From contig NZ_PEGF01000001.1 in assembly GCF_002742635.1 (NCBI RefSeq), positions 1,178,001 to 1,242,000 on the forward strand: a stretch of DNA of 64,000 nucleotides. Direction: 5' to 3'. The notes below the pieces were generated by a model that ran no database searches, was not told where the DNA came from, and was given only the letters and a program-made list of their open reading frames with translations. Made by a program: the position numbers and the translations under genes. The DNA comes from Caulobacter sp. X (GTDB lineage: Bacteria; Pseudomonadota; Alphaproteobacteria; Caulobacterales; Caulobacteraceae). Within the stretch, counting starts at the first letter, position 1. Each line of letters starts with the position of its first letter. Of this stretch, positions 1 to 9,653 are shown one piece after another.

Positions 1-923
1 CGGCTGAATAGCGGCTTGCGGGCGTAGCTCGATCCCAGGCGCTCGACCTTGGGATCGTCGTCGAAATAGGTCTCCAGCAGGTTTGGGTGGCCCGGGTGGC
101 GCTCCCACAGCAGTGGCAGCAGCGCCTTGTTGGAGAGCAGCGCCTTCCAAGGCGGCTCGATGAACAGGGTCTTGGAGCCGGCGATGTTGGCCGCGTACGG
201 CTCGCGCAGCATGTCCTCCCAGGGGTACAGCTTGAACAGCGCGCCGATGATGTAGTTGTCCTGGTCGACGAAGCGGCCTTCGGCGTCGAGGCCGATCTCC
301 GTTGTCGGGACGAACTTCGGCTCCAGTCCCGCCAGCCGCGCCATGTCCTCCAGGAACCGCACCGTCTGGCGGTCTTCGACGAAGTCCGGATCGCTGGCGA
401 AGTGGACGAAGCCGCCGTTCGGGAAGATCGCCTTGAACCGCTCGGCCAACTGGTCGTGCAGGCTGTTGAACTGGTCGGTGCTCTCCGGCAGCACGCCGCG
501 CTGGATCAGGTCCTCCAGCCACAGCCATTGGAACACCGCCGCCTCGTAGACGCTGGTCGGCGTGTCGGCGTTGTACTCGTAGAGTTTCGGCGGCCCCTCG
601 CCGTCGAAGAAGAAGTCGAACCGGCCATAGAGCGACGGATCGCGCGCCCTCCACGAAGCCGCGACGACATCGCGCGAGGCCTCGGGGATCTGGAGTTTCG
701 CCATCAGGGCGTCGCTGCCGACGGCCTCGTCGACGACCTCCAGGCACAGCTTGTGGAGCGCCTCGGTCGCGGGCTCCAGATGGCCTTCGACCTCCTCCAG
801 CGTGAAGGCGTAGGCCGCCCGCTCGTCCCAGTAGCGACGACCATCGGCGTGATGCCAGGTGAAGCCGACGGCCTCGGCCCTGGACTTCCAGTCCGGCCGA
901 GGCGTCAGGGTCAGGCGGCGCAT
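1..923 (-). CDS. Glutathionylspermidine synthase-like ATP-grasp protein (YjfC/YgiC type), C-terminus outside window
   Basis: The frame opens with ATG at 923, which overlaps the TGA of the PspA gene by four bases, and it runs off the left edge, so only about 307 residues are visible. The motif LYEYNADTPTS and the surrounding acidic, aromatic-rich sequence are typical of the glutathionylspermidine synthase ATP-grasp family. The family ligates amino or polyamine groups to carboxylates with ATP; the substrate here cannot be read from sequence. E. coli YjfC belongs to the same family and also lies beside a PspA homologue, which supports the call. The ATGA overlap implies translational coupling with PspA. 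Confidence 0.8.
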   Translation of the reverse strand, partial: MRRLTLTPRPDWKSRAEAVGFTWHHADGRRYWDERAAYAFTLEEVEGHLEPATEALHKLCLEVVDEAVGSDALMAKLQIPEASRDVVAASWRARDPSLYGRFDFFFDGEGPPKLYEYNADTPTSVYEAAVFQWLWLEDLIQRGVLPESTDQFNSLHDQLAERFKAIFPNGGFVHFASDPDFVEDRQTVRFLEDMARLAGLEPKFVPTTEIGLDAEGRFVDQDNYIIGALFKLYPWEDMLREPYAANIAGSKTLFIEPPWKALLSNKALLPLLWERHPGHPNLLETYFDDDPKVERLGSSYARKPLFS

Positions 924-1675
924 CAGGCGTCCTTGGCGCCGGCCTTGGCCTTGTCCTCGATCGCCAGCATCGGCGCGGGCAGCGCCTCGTCCTTCGGCGC
1001 CATCAGGCGGGCCAGCACATCCTCGGCCCCGCCGCCGCCCGGCAGGATGCCCGCCGCGGACAGCTTGGCGTCGAGGTCGGCGCCGGTCTTGCGCTCCTCG
1101 GCCTCGTTATGAAGCTTGAACTGCTCCTCGCGGACGGCCTGCCGCTCCTTGATGCGCTTCAAGCTATCGGCGGCCGAGCCGACGACGCCGCTGGCCGAGC
1201 CCGAACGCGAGATCACGGCCGCCTGGGCCTTCTGGACGCTCTCGTTGACCTTGACGATCTCGATCTCGCGGCGCAGGGCCTCGATCTTGGTGTCGGTCTG
1301 GGCGATCACCGTGCGCAGCTTTTCCTCGGCCGCGCGCAGCTCGGTCATCTGGGTCGACTTCTGGGTCGCATCCTTCTCCAGATCAGCGATGCGCTGGGCG
1401 ACTTCCAGGGCCAGGGCTTGGTCGCCCTTGCCCATGGCCGCGCGGGCCGAGGCCTCGTACTTGCGGATTTGATCGGTCAGGCCGGCGACCTCGGTCTCCA
1501 GCGCCCGACGGCGCGCGACCAGCTTGGCCAGTTCGTCGCGGGCCTTGCCCTGGGCGTTGTCGGCGTCGCGGATTTCCTGGTCCAGGATCCGCAGGGCGTT
1601 GGCGTCGACGATGGTCTGAGCCCCGTCATGGGCCGTGCCGCGGAAGAGCGCCGAGAGCTTGCTCCAGATCGACAT
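923..1675 (-). CDS. PspA/IM30 family protein (YjfJ-like)
   Basis: This 250-residue protein is almost entirely predicted coiled coil, starting MSIWSKLSALFRG and continuing with long runs of charged heptads, as in PspA/IM30 (ESCRT-III-like) proteins of about 220-250 residues. Family members bind stressed inner membrane and form helical assemblies; that role is inferred here. The last 50 residues are richer in Gly and Ala (ILPGGGGAEDVLARL) and may be a regulatory tail. The gene lies 24 bp after the DUF2170 gene and overlaps the ATP-grasp gene, so the three form one operon. No PspF or PspBC homologue is visible nearby. Confidence 0.85.
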   Translation of the reverse strand: MSIWSKLSALFRGTAHDGAQTIVDANALRILDQEIRDADNAQGKARDELAKLVARRRALETEVAGLTDQIRKYEASARAAMGKGDQALALEVAQRIADLEKDATQKSTQMTELRAAEEKLRTVIAQTDTKIEALRREIEIVKVNESVQKAQAAVISRSGSASGVVGSAADSLKRIKERQAVREEQFKLHNEAEERKTGADLDAKLSAAGILPGGGGAEDVLARLMAPKDEALPAPMLAIEDKAKAGAKDA

Positions 1676-1699
1676 TCGAAGGTCTCCAGGTCTCTGTTT

Positions 1700-2371
1700 T
1701 TAGGCGGCCGCGACGCGGCTCTTTTCGAAGGTGTCGCGCAGATCGCTGGCGGCGGCGATGGCGTTGTCGGCCAGGGTGCGCAGCTCGATCACCAGGGTCT
1801 GCAGGGTGGTCTTGGACGAGATCTCGCCCATCAGCTCGTAATAGTCGCGGCCGTCGACCGTGGTGATGCCGAAGTTCGAGAGCGGCACGATCTTCTGAGC
1901 CTTGAGCAGGAACTCGTTGAACGCCGCGCGATCGTTCTGCTCATCGCAAGGCCACAGCAGGGTCGAAACCACCAGCTGCAAGCCGCCGCCGCTGACATAG
2001 ATCGGCAGGTCGCCGAACTCGTGCATGACGACCAGCAGCACGGGCTCGACGCCCTCCACCACGGTGACGGTCATTTCGCCCTCGCGGACCAGCGCGCTTT
2101 CCACCAGCCCGTCACGCAGGGTGTGGATCGTCCAGGCGGTGTCGATAACGGAGTCCATGTGTCTGACGCCCTTGGGAGGGTTGGGGTTGGTCTTCAGGTT
2201 CGGCCCGCGTGCCGACTCAACGACGATGGCCTGAACGGCCGAGAGGATGTCGGGTTTGCACGCCGCCGGCGCCCAGACCTCGATCTTCACGAAGCCGGCT
2301 TGCCGACGGGCTTCTCGCCACGCGCGGGTCCTTTCGGCGGCCTGAGCGCCTCTCGTCGGTTTGGCAGGCAT
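1700..2371 (-). CDS. DUF2170 family protein (YjfI-like) with N-terminal extension
   Basis: Residues from about 72 on (MDSVIDTAWTIHTLRDGLVE...) match the size and pattern of E. coli YjfI (DUF2170, about 130 residues). The first 70 residues, with RAWREARRQAGFVKIEVWAP, look like a short basic ribbon-helix-helix-type segment, so the full protein could bind DNA and control its own cluster; that is inference. The alternative start is ATG at 2158, but it has no good ribosome site. The start at 2371 lies only 6 bp from the repeat operator, so the leader would be very short. It is the first gene of the minus-strand half of the split yjf-like cluster. Confidence 0.7.
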   Translation of the reverse strand: MPAKPTRGAQAAERTRAWREARRQAGFVKIEVWAPAACKPDILSAVQAIVVESARGPNLKTNPNPPKGVRHMDSVIDTAWTIHTLRDGLVESALVREGEMTVTVVEGVEPVLLVVMHEFGDLPIYVSGGGLQLVVSTLLWPCDEQNDRAAFNEFLLKAQKIVPLSNFGITTVDGRDYYELMGEISSKTTLQTLVIELRTLADNAIAAASDLRDTFEKSRVAAA

Positions 2372-2376
2372 GCGTT

Positions 2377-2399
2377 ACATGTACGCATAACATGTACGC
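2377..2399. promoter_or_regulatory. Direct-repeat operator between divergent yjf-like half-operons
   Basis: ACATGTACGC occurs at 2377-2386 and again at 2390-2399, 13 bp apart, and each copy contains the palindrome ACATGT. A TTGACA-like hexamer follows on the plus strand at 2400-2405. The position between two divergently transcribed halves of one functional cluster fits a shared operator. The binding protein is unknown. Confidence 0.5.
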
Positions 2400-2527
2400 T
2401 TGACAAGACGCCGTTCGACGTCATCCTGCGCCCGACTTCACCGAGGGACAAGCGCGTCCGGCGGTAGAGCTGACGTCGCCGCTCAGATAGGCGCGCCGGC
2501 CAGGAATTCGAGGGCTCGCGCACAGCG

Positions 2528-3169
2528 ATGTTCGGAAAGCTTTTCGGCAGGAAGGACGCCCAGCGCCCCGCCCTGCCCGTCATCCGCAACGTGACGATCG
2601 GCCGGACGGTCATTCTGGACCCGCTAGCCTGGCGACGCTTCGGAAGCGAAACCCGGTTCGTCCTGGATCGCGACACCTTGGAGATTACCGCCCAGGGCCT
2701 GATCCAGCTGAACGACGGTGCGTTCGTGCACCGCTTCTATACTGACGACGAGATCCTGTTTCAGGTGGTCTCGGACGATCGCGAGGGCCAGCGCGCCAAC
2801 GACTTCACGGTCTTCGTACCCTGGGCCAGCGCGTATCCCGCCGATCGCGCCGATCGCGACCTGTGGGCCGAGCGCCTGCGCGCCCGCACGTTCCAGGCCG
2901 AGGGCCTGCCAATCTACCGCCGCTTCTGGTTCGGCGAGGACGCCGAGCGGCAAGACCCGGTCACGCTCTGGGAAGACGTCTATTACGACCGCGAGGGCGA
3001 GACGCCGGACCGGCGCCTGTTCCAGACCACCATGCTGTTCCACCGCGAGCTCTCCGGGGGCGAAGGCCGCGAGCTGCTGCTGGCGCTGACCGCCGAGCCC
3101 GAGGACGGCGACGTGACGCATGAAACCATGATCGGCCTGCCGTTGTCGGTAGGCGAGTTCAAGGCTTGA
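2528..3169 (+). CDS. DUF2491 family protein (YjfK-like)
   Basis: This 213-residue protein begins MFGKLFGRKDAQRP and has the mixed beta-rich DUF2491 pattern, including VIDLD-like N-terminal strands and a conserved WEDVYYDREGETPDRRLF segment. No signal peptide or membrane helix is present, so it should be cytoplasmic. Its function is unknown in the family; the constant association with PspA, DUF350 and DUF1190 genes suggests a role in membrane stress. It leads the plus-strand half-operon, and the DUF350 start lies 11 bp beyond its stop. Confidence 0.8.
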   Translation: MFGKLFGRKDAQRPALPVIRNVTIGRTVILDPLAWRRFGSETRFVLDRDTLEITAQGLIQLNDGAFVHRFYTDDEILFQVVSDDREGQRANDFTVFVPWASAYPADRADRDLWAERLRARTFQAEGLPIYRRFWFGEDAERQDPVTLWEDVYYDREGETPDRRLFQTTMLFHRELSGGEGRELLLALTAEPEDGDVTHETMIGLPLSVGEFKA

Positions 3170-3180
3170 GGGAGAGGCCG

Positions 3181-3594
3181 ATGTTCGACTTCACGGCATT
3201 CCAGGACGGGGCGATCGCGTTCCTGGTGGCCTTCGCGGCCGCCGGCCTGTTCACCGTCGCCTTCAAGTACGTCTACCAGTGGGTGACGCCCTATAACGAG
3301 AAAGCGCTGATCCGACAGGGCAACCTGGCCGCGGCCATCGCTCTCGCCGGCGCGCTGATCGGCTACGTCCTGCCTCTGGCTTCGGCGTTGAGCCACACGG
3401 TCAGCCTGCCGGAGTTCGCCGCCTGGGCGACCCTGGCCGGCGTCATCCAGATCGCCGCCTTCACCGGCGTCCGCCTGGTCGCCCTGCCCGACGTCAAGGC
3501 GCGGATCGAGAACGGCGAGACCTCGATCGGCGTCTATCTGGCGGGCATCTCGATCGCGGTCGGCGTGCTGAACGCCGCCTGCATGACGGCGTGA
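3181..3594 (+). CDS. DUF350 membrane protein (YjfL-like)
   Basis: ATG at 3181 follows GGGAGAGG with good spacing; an upstream in-frame start at 3166 would overlap DUF2491 and is less likely. The 137-residue product has about four hydrophobic helices, around residues 10-30, 50-68, 78-97 and 117-135, the usual DUF350 repeat of paired helices. The family is an inner-membrane protein of unproven function that recurs beside PspA and polyamine-ligase-like genes. It probably forms the membrane part of the yjf-type system. Confidence 0.8.
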   Translation: MFDFTAFQDGAIAFLVAFAAAGLFTVAFKYVYQWVTPYNEKALIRQGNLAAAIALAGALIGYVLPLASALSHTVSLPEFAAWATLAGVIQIAAFTGVRLVALPDVKARIENGETSIGVYLAGISIAVGVLNAACMTA

Positions 3595-3604
3595 GGATCG
3601 CGCC

Positions 3605-4252
3605 ATGAGCCCGCGCAAGCGCTCCGCCTCGCTACACCTGACGACGATGCTGGCCAGCGCGGCCAGCTTGACCCTGGCCGGCTGCGACGACCCTGGCGCC
3701 GGCGCCCAGGGCGGTTGGGATCCCAATCGCGGCGAACAGGTCGAGGCCTTCAGCTACAAGTCCCTCGAGGAATGCAAGGCCGCCAACGAGGTCTCCGACC
3801 AGCAGTGCGACACCTCGTGGGCGGCCGCCCAGAAGGACGATCAGAAGAACGCGCCGCGCTACGAAGCCCGCGCCTCGTGCGAGGACGTCTACGGCGTCGG
3901 CAACTGCGTACCGCGCAGCGAGGCCGGCCATGGCAGCTTCTTCACGCCCTTGCTGGCCGGTTTCGTGATCGGGCGGATGCTGGACGGCGGCGACTACTAT
4001 CGCGGCACTGGCCTCTATCGCCGCAACGACGACTATGGCGGCGGCTACTACTCGACCTGGGGCGGACGGCTTGGCCGCGACTACGGCACCGGCCGCACGG
4101 TCATCACCCGCGAGAGCATCGATCCGCCCGACGTGATCCGCAACGCGCCGCCCAAGGTCCAGACCCGCACTTCGGTCGTCTCGCGCGGCGGTTTCGGCGG
4201 CGGGCGCAGCTACGCCCACAGCGGGGGCTTCAAGGGCGGCTTCGGCGGTTAG
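3605..4252 (+). CDS. DUF1190 lipoprotein (YjfM-like)
   Basis: The 215-residue product has a lipoprotein signal ending in the lipobox LAGC at about residues 23-26, so it should be anchored in the envelope. The central part contains spaced Cys residues (SLEECKAANEVSDQQCD and SCEDVYGVGNC), which could form disulfides in the periplasm. The C-terminus is very rich in Gly, Tyr and Arg (GGFGGGRSY). DUF1190 is the YjfM family. It lies 10 bp after the DUF350 gene and closes the plus-strand half-operon. Confidence 0.8.
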   Translation: MSPRKRSASLHLTTMLASAASLTLAGCDDPGAGAQGGWDPNRGEQVEAFSYKSLEECKAANEVSDQQCDTSWAAAQKDDQKNAPRYEARASCEDVYGVGNCVPRSEAGHGSFFTPLLAGFVIGRMLDGGDYYRGTGLYRRNDDYGGGYYSTWGGRLGRDYGTGRTVITRESIDPPDVIRNAPPKVQTRTSVVSRGGFGGGRSYAHSGGFKGGFGG

Positions 4253-4267
4253 AACGGCTCGACATTT

Positions 4268-4284
4268 TTGCGATTGACTCGCAA
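4268..4284. promoter_or_regulatory. TTGCGA-N5-TCGCAA inverted repeat upstream of a hypothetical gene
   Basis: Perfect 6-bp arms TTGCGA (4268-4273) and TCGCAA (4279-4284) flank TTGAC. The layout resembles alphaproteobacterial Fur-superfamily operators built on TGC-N9-GCA. It lies about 110 bp upstream of the next plus-strand gene. The regulator assignment is speculative. Confidence 0.35.
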
Positions 4285-4395
4285 CTGGACATCCCGTTTA
4301 GTTGAGAAGTGTTCGCAAGAACGCGTCGGGCCGCTCACCGAAGTCGGTTCGCCAGGGCGGGTGTCGGCCCCCTGCTCGGCGAGGAGATTTCCGGC

Positions 4396-4887
4396 GTGCG
4401 GTCCGACCTTTTCCCCGATCCCTTCCATGGCGCTTCCGTCGACGACTGCGGCCCCCTGGCGCTGACACGGGGCGAGCGCGTCCTGCTGTGGATGCTGCGC
4501 CAATGGGTGACAGCGCGGGTGCTGGGCCAGGAGCCCGGCGAGCGCCTGTCGCGCGAAGCCGGCGCTCTCGTCTCGGCGCGTGTGGCGTCGGCCTTCATCC
4601 TGATGATGACCACGATCGAGGGCCAGGTTCGCCGCCCGCTGCGCATCGCCGCGCCCTGCCGGCAGGGCTACGCCGAGGACGAGCAGCGGTTGGTGACCGC
4701 CTGCGGAGTCTGCCCGGCCTCGCCCGAGATCGCGGGACGCCTTCTGGAAGGCCTGGTGATCGCGCCGGAGGCTGTGATCGTGACGGCGCGCTTCCTGAAC
4801 ATGGCCCTGGCCCACGAGGCGCTCGCCTTGCCGGTAAGGTTCGACGAGCCGGACCGCCCGCCGGCCGCGCGCCCCACCCTGCACTGA
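4396..4887 (+). CDS. Conserved hypothetical protein, helical
   Basis: GTG at 4396 is preceded by GAGGAG at 4381-4386 with nine-base spacing, which beats an upstream ATG at 4309 that has no ribosome site. The 163-residue product is mostly helical, with a hydrophobic stretch VASAFILMMTTIEG and a Cys pair in ACGVCPAS. No known family is recognised. The inverted repeat at 4268 may regulate it. It converges with the phosphatase gene three bases away. Confidence 0.6.
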   Translation: MRSDLFPDPFHGASVDDCGPLALTRGERVLLWMLRQWVTARVLGQEPGERLSREAGALVSARVASAFILMMTTIEGQVRRPLRIAAPCRQGYAEDEQRLVTACGVCPASPEIAGRLLEGLVIAPEAVIVTARFLNMALAHEALALPVRFDEPDRPPAARPTLH

Positions 4888-4890
4888 AGC

Positions 4891-5370
4891 TTATCGGTAG
4901 CCCTGATGCGCCAGGCGCATGGCGAGGGCGCGCGCCGCCATCTCGACATCGCGCCAGGTCACGTCGAAGTCGCCAGCGTCGCCGTAGTAGGGATCGGCCA
5001 CCGCCCTGCCCTCATAGCCGGGCACCAAGTCCAAGAGCAGGCCTAGCTCCGCCGTCGCGTCGCGCGGCGCCAGCGCCCGCAGGCCGCTCAGGTTGGTCTC
5101 GTCGAGCGCGTAGATGTGAGTGAAGTTTCGAAAGTCGTCCTTGGTCACCTTGCGGGCCCGCTGGCGGGTGATGTCGACGCCGTTGCGCCGCGCGGCCGCG
5201 ATGGCGCGAGGATCGGGCGGCTCGCCGGCATGCCAGCCGCCGGTGCCGGCGGAGTCGACGACGACGTCCAGCTGCATCCGCTGCGCCTCGGCTCGGAAAG
5301 CGCCCTCGGCCAGCGGCGAGCGACAGATGTTGCCCAGGCACACGAACAGAACCGAAGCCTTCGCCATCAA
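4891..5370 (-). CDS. Low-molecular-weight protein tyrosine phosphatase
   Basis: The N-terminus [16 protein letters not shown] contains the complete C-x5-R-S phosphate-binding loop, and VADPYYG near residue 130 supplies the general-acid Asp of the family. At 159 residues it is the normal LMW-PTP length. It should remove phosphate from Tyr in cytoplasmic proteins; substrates cannot be inferred. The start overlaps the stop of the upstream hydantoinase gene by four bases, so the two are co-transcribed. Confidence 0.9.
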   Translation of the reverse strand: MMAKASVLFVCLGNICRSPLAEGAFRAEAQRMQLDVVVDSAGTGGWHAGEPPDPRAIAAARRNGVDITRQRARKVTKDDFRNFTHIYALDETNLSGLRALAPRDATAELGLLLDLVPGYEGRAVADPYYGDAGDFDVTWRDVEMAARALAMRLAHQGYR

Positions 5371-8300
5371 GCCCTTCCCCAGCCGCCGCCACCGGGCGTC
5401 TCGATCACGATAGCGTCGCCCGCGCCGACTCGCACCAGGTCCGTGGCGGCCATGGCCTCGACAGCTCCGTCGGCGCGTTCGACCCGCGCCGCGCCTAGGG
5501 CGCCGGGGCGCCCGCCGTGCAAGCCGAACGGCGGTACGCGCCTGCGGTTAGACAGCAAGGTCACGGTCATCGGTTCTCGGAAGCCGATCTTGCGCACGAC
5601 GCCGTCGCCGCCGCGATGCGTCCCTTCGCCGCCGGATCCCCGCCGGATCGAGAAGGCTTCGACCAGCACCGGATAGCGCGCCTCCAGCACCTCGGAATCG
5701 GTCAGGCGGCTGTTGGTCATGTGGGTCTGGACAGCGTCGGTCCCGTCGAAATCAGGTCCCGCGCCCGAACCACCGCAAATGGTCTCGTAGTACTGCCGGC
5801 GCTCGTCCCCGAAGGTGAAGTTGTTCATCGTGCCCTGCGCGGCGGCCATCACGCCCAGAGCGCCATAGAGGGCGTCGACCACGACCTGGCTGGTCTCGAC
5901 ATTGCCCGCCACCACCGCCGCCGGATAGCGCGGCCGCAGCATCGAGCCTTCCGGGATCACCAGCTCGACCGGCCGCAGGCAGCCGTCGTTCATCGGGATC
6001 TCGTCGTCGACCAGGGTGCGGAAGACGTACAGCGCCGCCGCCCGGCAGATCGAGGCCGGAGCGTTGAAGTTGGTCGGGACCTGATCGCTCGTGCCGGTGA
6101 AATCAACGCGAGCCGTGCGAGCCTTCTGGTCGACGTTGATCGACACGCGGACCACCGCGCCGTCGTCAAGTTCGTAGGCGAACGACCCGCTCTTCATCGT
6201 CGCCAGCACGCGGCGGACCGCCTCCTCGGCGTTGTCCTGGACGTGGGCCATGTAGGCTTCGACGACATCCTGGCCGAACTCGGCGACCATGGCGGTCAGG
6301 GCCTCGGCGCCGCGCGCGCAGGCGGCGATCTGGGCCTTCAGGTCGCCGATGTTCTGGTCGGGGTTGCGGGCCGGCCACTTGCCCGACGCCAGCAAGGCGC
6401 GGGTCTCGGCCTCGCGGAACCGACCGCCCTCGACCAGCAGGAAGTTCTCGATCAGGACGCCCTCTTCCTCGACCGTCTTGCTGTTCGGCGGCATCGAGCC
6501 TGGGGTGATCCCGCCGATGTCGCCCTGATGCCCGCGGGCGGCGACATAGAACAGCAGAGCCCCCGCCGCGTCGAACACCGGCATGACCACGGTCACGTCC
6601 GGCAGGTGGGTGCCGCCGTTGTAGGGCGCGTTCAGCATGTAGACGTCGCCGGGCTTCAAGCCGCGACCGTCGCCCAGCCGCGCGTCGCGGATCGCTCGCA
6701 CGCTGTCCCCCATCGAACCCAGGTGCACCGGCATGTGCGGGGCGTTGGCGATCAGGTTCCCGTCCCGGTCGAATAGGGCGCACGAGAAGTCCAGCCGCTC
6801 CTTGATGTTCACCGAGTAGGCGGTGTTCTGCAGGGCGAAACCCATCTCCTCGGCGACAGCCATGAAGAGGTTGTTGAACACCTCCAGCATGACCGGATCG
6901 GCCTCCGTGCCGATCGCCTTGCGGGCCGGCAGGGCGACGACGCGGTCGAGGATCAGGTTCAGGCGAGCGTCCACGGTCGCGCGCCAGCCGGGCTCGATGA
7001 CGGTGGTGCCTGTGCTTTCGCGGATGATGGCCGGGCCGAGGACCTCAGCGCCGATCGGCAAGGCCTCGCGGTCAAACACCGGCGTGGATTGAAGCGCGCC
7101 GGCCATGCGGGCCTCGACGGTCGCGAGCGGCTCGACGCCGTTGGACGCGCCAGCTTCGAACTCAGGCTCCGAACCGGCGTCCGAATGGCCGATCGCCTCG
7201 ACAGACAGGGTCTCGACCACCAACGACGTCGTGGGCGAGATGAAGCCGAAACGGCGCTGATGCTGATCCTCGAAGGCCGCGCGCACGGCGGCGGCGGCGG
7301 CGAACGGCACGACAAGCGGCGTGTCGGTCCCCGCATACTTCACGCGCAAGCTGGCGAGCGTCTCCACGGAAGCCATCGGCGCGTCCTGAGCGCGCAGGGC
7401 CGCCTCGGCCTCGGCGGCGAGCGTCGTCGCGCGCGCCGCCAGGTCGCCCGCGTCGTCCAGGGGCCGCTCGACCGTCTCTTCGCGGATCAGCCGCAGATCG
7501 GCCAAGCCCATGCCGTAGGCGGAGAGCACGCCCGCGAAGGGGTGGATCATCACCTTGGTCATGCCTAGCGCGTCGGCGACCAGGCAGGCGTGCTGACCGC
7601 CCGCGCCCCCGAAGCAGGCCAGGACATAGCGGGTGACGTCGTAGCCGCGCTGGATCGAGATCTGCCGCACGGCCTTGGCCATATTCTCGACGGCGATGGT
7701 GACAAATCCCTCGGCGACCTCCTGAGGGGTCATGGCCTTGCCGATGGCCGCCGCGATCCCGCCAGCCATCGCTTCAAAGCCGCGCGCCACGGCCTCCACG
7801 TCCAGGGGCTGGTCTGCATTCGGTCCGAACACCTTCGGGAAGAATTCCGGCCGCAACTTGCCCAGCATGACGTTGCAGTCGGTGACCGTCAGCGGGCCGC
7901 CTCGGCGATAGGCCGCCGGTCCCGGGACGGCGCCGGCGGAGGCGGGGCCAACCCGCAGCCGCGCGCCGTCAAACGAACAGATCGATCCGCCGCCGGCCGC
8001 TACGGTGTGGATGTTCATCATCGGCGCGCGCATCCGCACGCCCGCCACCACCGTCTCGAACGCCCGCTCGTACGCTCCCGCATAGTGGCACACATCGGTC
8101 GAGGTGCCGCCCATGTCGAAGCCGATCACGCGCTCGAAGCCGGCCTCCGCCGCCGTCCGCGCCATGCCGACCACGCCGCCGGCGGGGCCCGACAGGATGG
8201 CGTCCTTGCCCCGGAAGGCGCGTGCGTCGGTCAGGCCGCCGTTCGACTGCATGAACAGCAGCCGCGTGTCGTGGCCGAGCGCGCTTGCGACCTGATCCAC

Positions 8301-8963
8301 ATAGCGACGCAGGATGGGCGAGAGGTAGGCGTCGACCACGGTCGTGTCGCCCCGCCCGACCAGCTTCATCAGCGGGCTGACTTCATGGCTGACCGAGACC
8401 TGGGTAAAGCCGATCTCACGGGCAATGGCGGCTGCCCGCGCCTCGTGATCGATGAAGCGAAAGCCGTGCAGCAGCACGATCGCGATGGCGCGGAAGCCGG
8501 CGTCATAGGCGACTTGCAGATCCCGCCGCGCCGCTTCTTCATCCAGCGGACGCAGCACCTCCCCCTCGACGCTGATCCGCTCGTCGATCTCGACGACGCG
8601 GTCGTAGAGCGCCTCGGGCTTGACGATATGGCGCTCGAACAGCTTCGGCCGCGCCTGGTAGCCGATGCGCAGCGCGTCGGCGTGGCCTTGGGTGATCGCC
8701 AACACGGTCGGCTCGCCCTTGCGCTCGAGCAGGGCATTGGTCGCGACCGTGGTGCCCATCTTCACCGCGTCGATCGTCGCGTCGTCCGGCAGCAGCGCAC
8801 GCACCCCCGCCACGGCGGCGTCGGGGTAGTGTTCCGGGTTCTCCGACAGCAGCTTGTGGGTGACCAGCGTCCCGTCCGGCCGCCGCGCGACGATGTCGGT
8901 GAAGGTGCCGCCGCGATCGATCCAGAATTCCCAGCCGCGCGGCGACTGATCGGTGGCGGTCAT
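5367..8963 (-). CDS. Hydantoinase/5-oxoprolinase, fused A and B subunits
   Basis: The 1198-residue protein joins a HyuA-like half ([18 protein letters not shown] at the start, the ATP-binding GGTFTD signature, then [11 protein letters not shown]) to a HyuB-like half from about residue 690 ([14 protein letters not shown]... and [10 protein letters not shown]). Its length matches single-chain ATP-dependent 5-oxoprolinases, which open 5-oxoproline to glutamate. N-methylhydantoinase activity is an alternative that motifs alone cannot exclude. It lies 46 bp downstream of the Mn exporter gene and overlaps the phosphatase gene. Confidence 0.88.
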   Translation of the reverse strand: MTATDQSPRGWEFWIDRGGTFTDIVARRPDGTLVTHKLLSENPEHYPDAAVAGVRALLPDDATIDAVKMGTTVATNALLERKGEPTVLAITQGHADALRIGYQARPKLFERHIVKPEALYDRVVEIDERISVEGEVLRPLDEEAARRDLQVAYDAGFRAIAIVLLHGFRFIDHEARAAAIAREIGFTQVSVSHEVSPLMKLVGRGDTTVVDAYLSPILRRYVDQVASALGHDTRLLFMQSNGGLTDARAFRGKDAILSGPAGGVVGMARTAAEAGFERVIGFDMGGTSTDVCHYAGAYERAFETVVAGVRMRAPMMNIHTVAAGGGSICSFDGARLRVGPASAGAVPGPAAYRRGGPLTVTDCNVMLGKLRPEFFPKVFGPNADQPLDVEAVARGFEAMAGGIAAAIGKAMTPQEVAEGFVTIAVENMAKAVRQISIQRGYDVTRYVLACFGGAGGQHACLVADALGMTKVMIHPFAGVLSAYGMGLADLRLIREETVERPLDDAGDLAARATTLAAEAEAALRAQDAPMASVETLASLRVKYAGTDTPLVVPFAAAAAVRAAFEDQHQRRFGFISPTTSLVVETLSVEAIGHSDAGSEPEFEAGASNGVEPLATVEARMAGALQSTPVFDREALPIGAEVLGPAIIRESTGTTVIEPGWRATVDARLNLILDRVVALPARKAIGTEADPVMLEVFNNLFMAVAEEMGFALQNTAYSVNIKERLDFSCALFDRDGNLIANAPHMPVHLGSMGDSVRAIRDARLGDGRGLKPGDVYMLNAPYNGGTHLPDVTVVMPVFDAAGALLFYVAARGHQGDIGGITPGSMPPNSKTVEEEGVLIENFLLVEGGRFREAETRALLASGKWPARNPDQNIGDLKAQIAACARGAEALTAMVAEFGQDVVEAYMAHVQDNAEEAVRRVLATMKSGSFAYELDDGAVVRVSINVDQKARTARVDFTGTSDQVPTNFNAPASICRAAALYVFRTLVDDEIPMNDGCLRPVELVIPEGSMLRPRYPAAVVAGNVETSQVVVDALYGALGVMAAAQGTMNNFTFGDERRQYYETICGGSGAGPDFDGTDAVQTHMTNSRLTDSEVLEARYPVLVEAFSIRRGSGGEGTHRGGDGVVRKIGFREPMTVTLLSNRRRVPPFGLHGGRPGALGAARVERADGAVEAMAATDLVRVGAGDAIVIETPGGGGWGRA

Positions 8964-9009
8964 GAGGGGCGGAACTCCTTGCTCCGCCTCCTCATAGCCT
9001 TTGGAGGCT

Positions 9010-9585
9010 CTACTTCAACAGCCCCAGCAGCTCCGCCGCCTGCCAGAGGCCCAGCAACAGGAAGATCAAGGCCGCGCCCAAGCGGACATACTTCAACGGG
9101 ACGATCTTGGTAGCGGCCTCGCCGAGGTACACGGCCGGGACGTTGGCCAGCATCATGCCCAGGGTGGTGCCAGCGGCGACCCAGGCGATCGAGTGGAACT
9201 TGGCGCCTAGGGCCACGGTGGCGATCTGGGTCTTGTCGCCCATCTCCACCAGGAAGAAGGCGACGGCGGTGGTGACGAAGACGCCGTACCGGCCGGCGCT
9301 CTGGCCGTCCTCGTCATCGGCCTTGTCGGGGATTAGCGCCCAGGCGGCCATGGCGATGAACGAGATGGCGATCGCCCACTTGAACCCGGCGCCGCTCAGG
9401 AAGTCAGACACCCAGTAGCCGGCCGTGGCGGCCAGGGCGTGGTTGGCCAAGGTGGCGACCAGGATGCCGAGGATGATCGGGACGGGCTTCTTGAAGCGCG
9501 TGGCCAGGATGATGGCCAGCAGCTGGGTCTTGTCGCCGATCTCGGCGATGGCCACGACCAGGGTCGAGACGAGCAGGGCTTCCAC
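9010..9585 (-). CDS. TMEM165/GDT1 (UPF0016) family cation exporter, probable Mn2+ exporter
   Basis: The protein is made of two homologous three-helix halves carrying the family signatures EIGDKTQ (near the N-terminus) and EMGDKTQ (middle). GTG at 9585 is preceded by AGAGGA with eight-base spacing and is preferred over in-frame starts at 9612 and 9633, which lie inside the leader. The product of 191 residues has six predicted membrane helices. Bacterial members export Mn2+ (MneA type). The Mn2+-riboswitch-like leader directly upstream strongly supports manganese as substrate. Confidence 0.88.
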   Translation of the reverse strand: MEALLVSTLVVAIAEIGDKTQLLAIILATRFKKPVPIILGILVATLANHALAATAGYWVSDFLSGAGFKWAIAISFIAMAAWALIPDKADDEDGQSAGRYGVFVTTAVAFFLVEMGDKTQIATVALGAKFHSIAWVAAGTTLGMMLANVPAVYLGEAATKIVPLKYVRLGAALIFLLLGLWQAAELLGLLK

Positions 9586-9599
9586 TGAAATAGTCCTCT

Positions 9600-9640
9600 G
9601 GGCCGGGCGCATGCCAATAGCGTCGACGCCCACCCGGCCC
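9600..9640 (-). promoter_or_regulatory. GC-rich hairpin abutting the exporter ribosome site (expression platform)
   Basis: On the minus strand GGGCCGGG (9640-9633) can pair with CCCGGCCC (9607-9600). The stem ends one base from the AGAGGA ribosome site at 9599-9594. It is well placed to control translation or transcription in response to the aptamer just upstream. Whether it acts as an anti-sequestering or terminating element is not decidable from sequence. Confidence 0.55.
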
Positions 9641-9653
9641 GGATGGAAATCGG

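Noticed and set aside
87..1112. A 341-codon plus-strand frame at the left edge
   Set aside because: The minus strand encodes the ATP-grasp and PspA proteins with recognisable motifs; the plus frame is their shadow.
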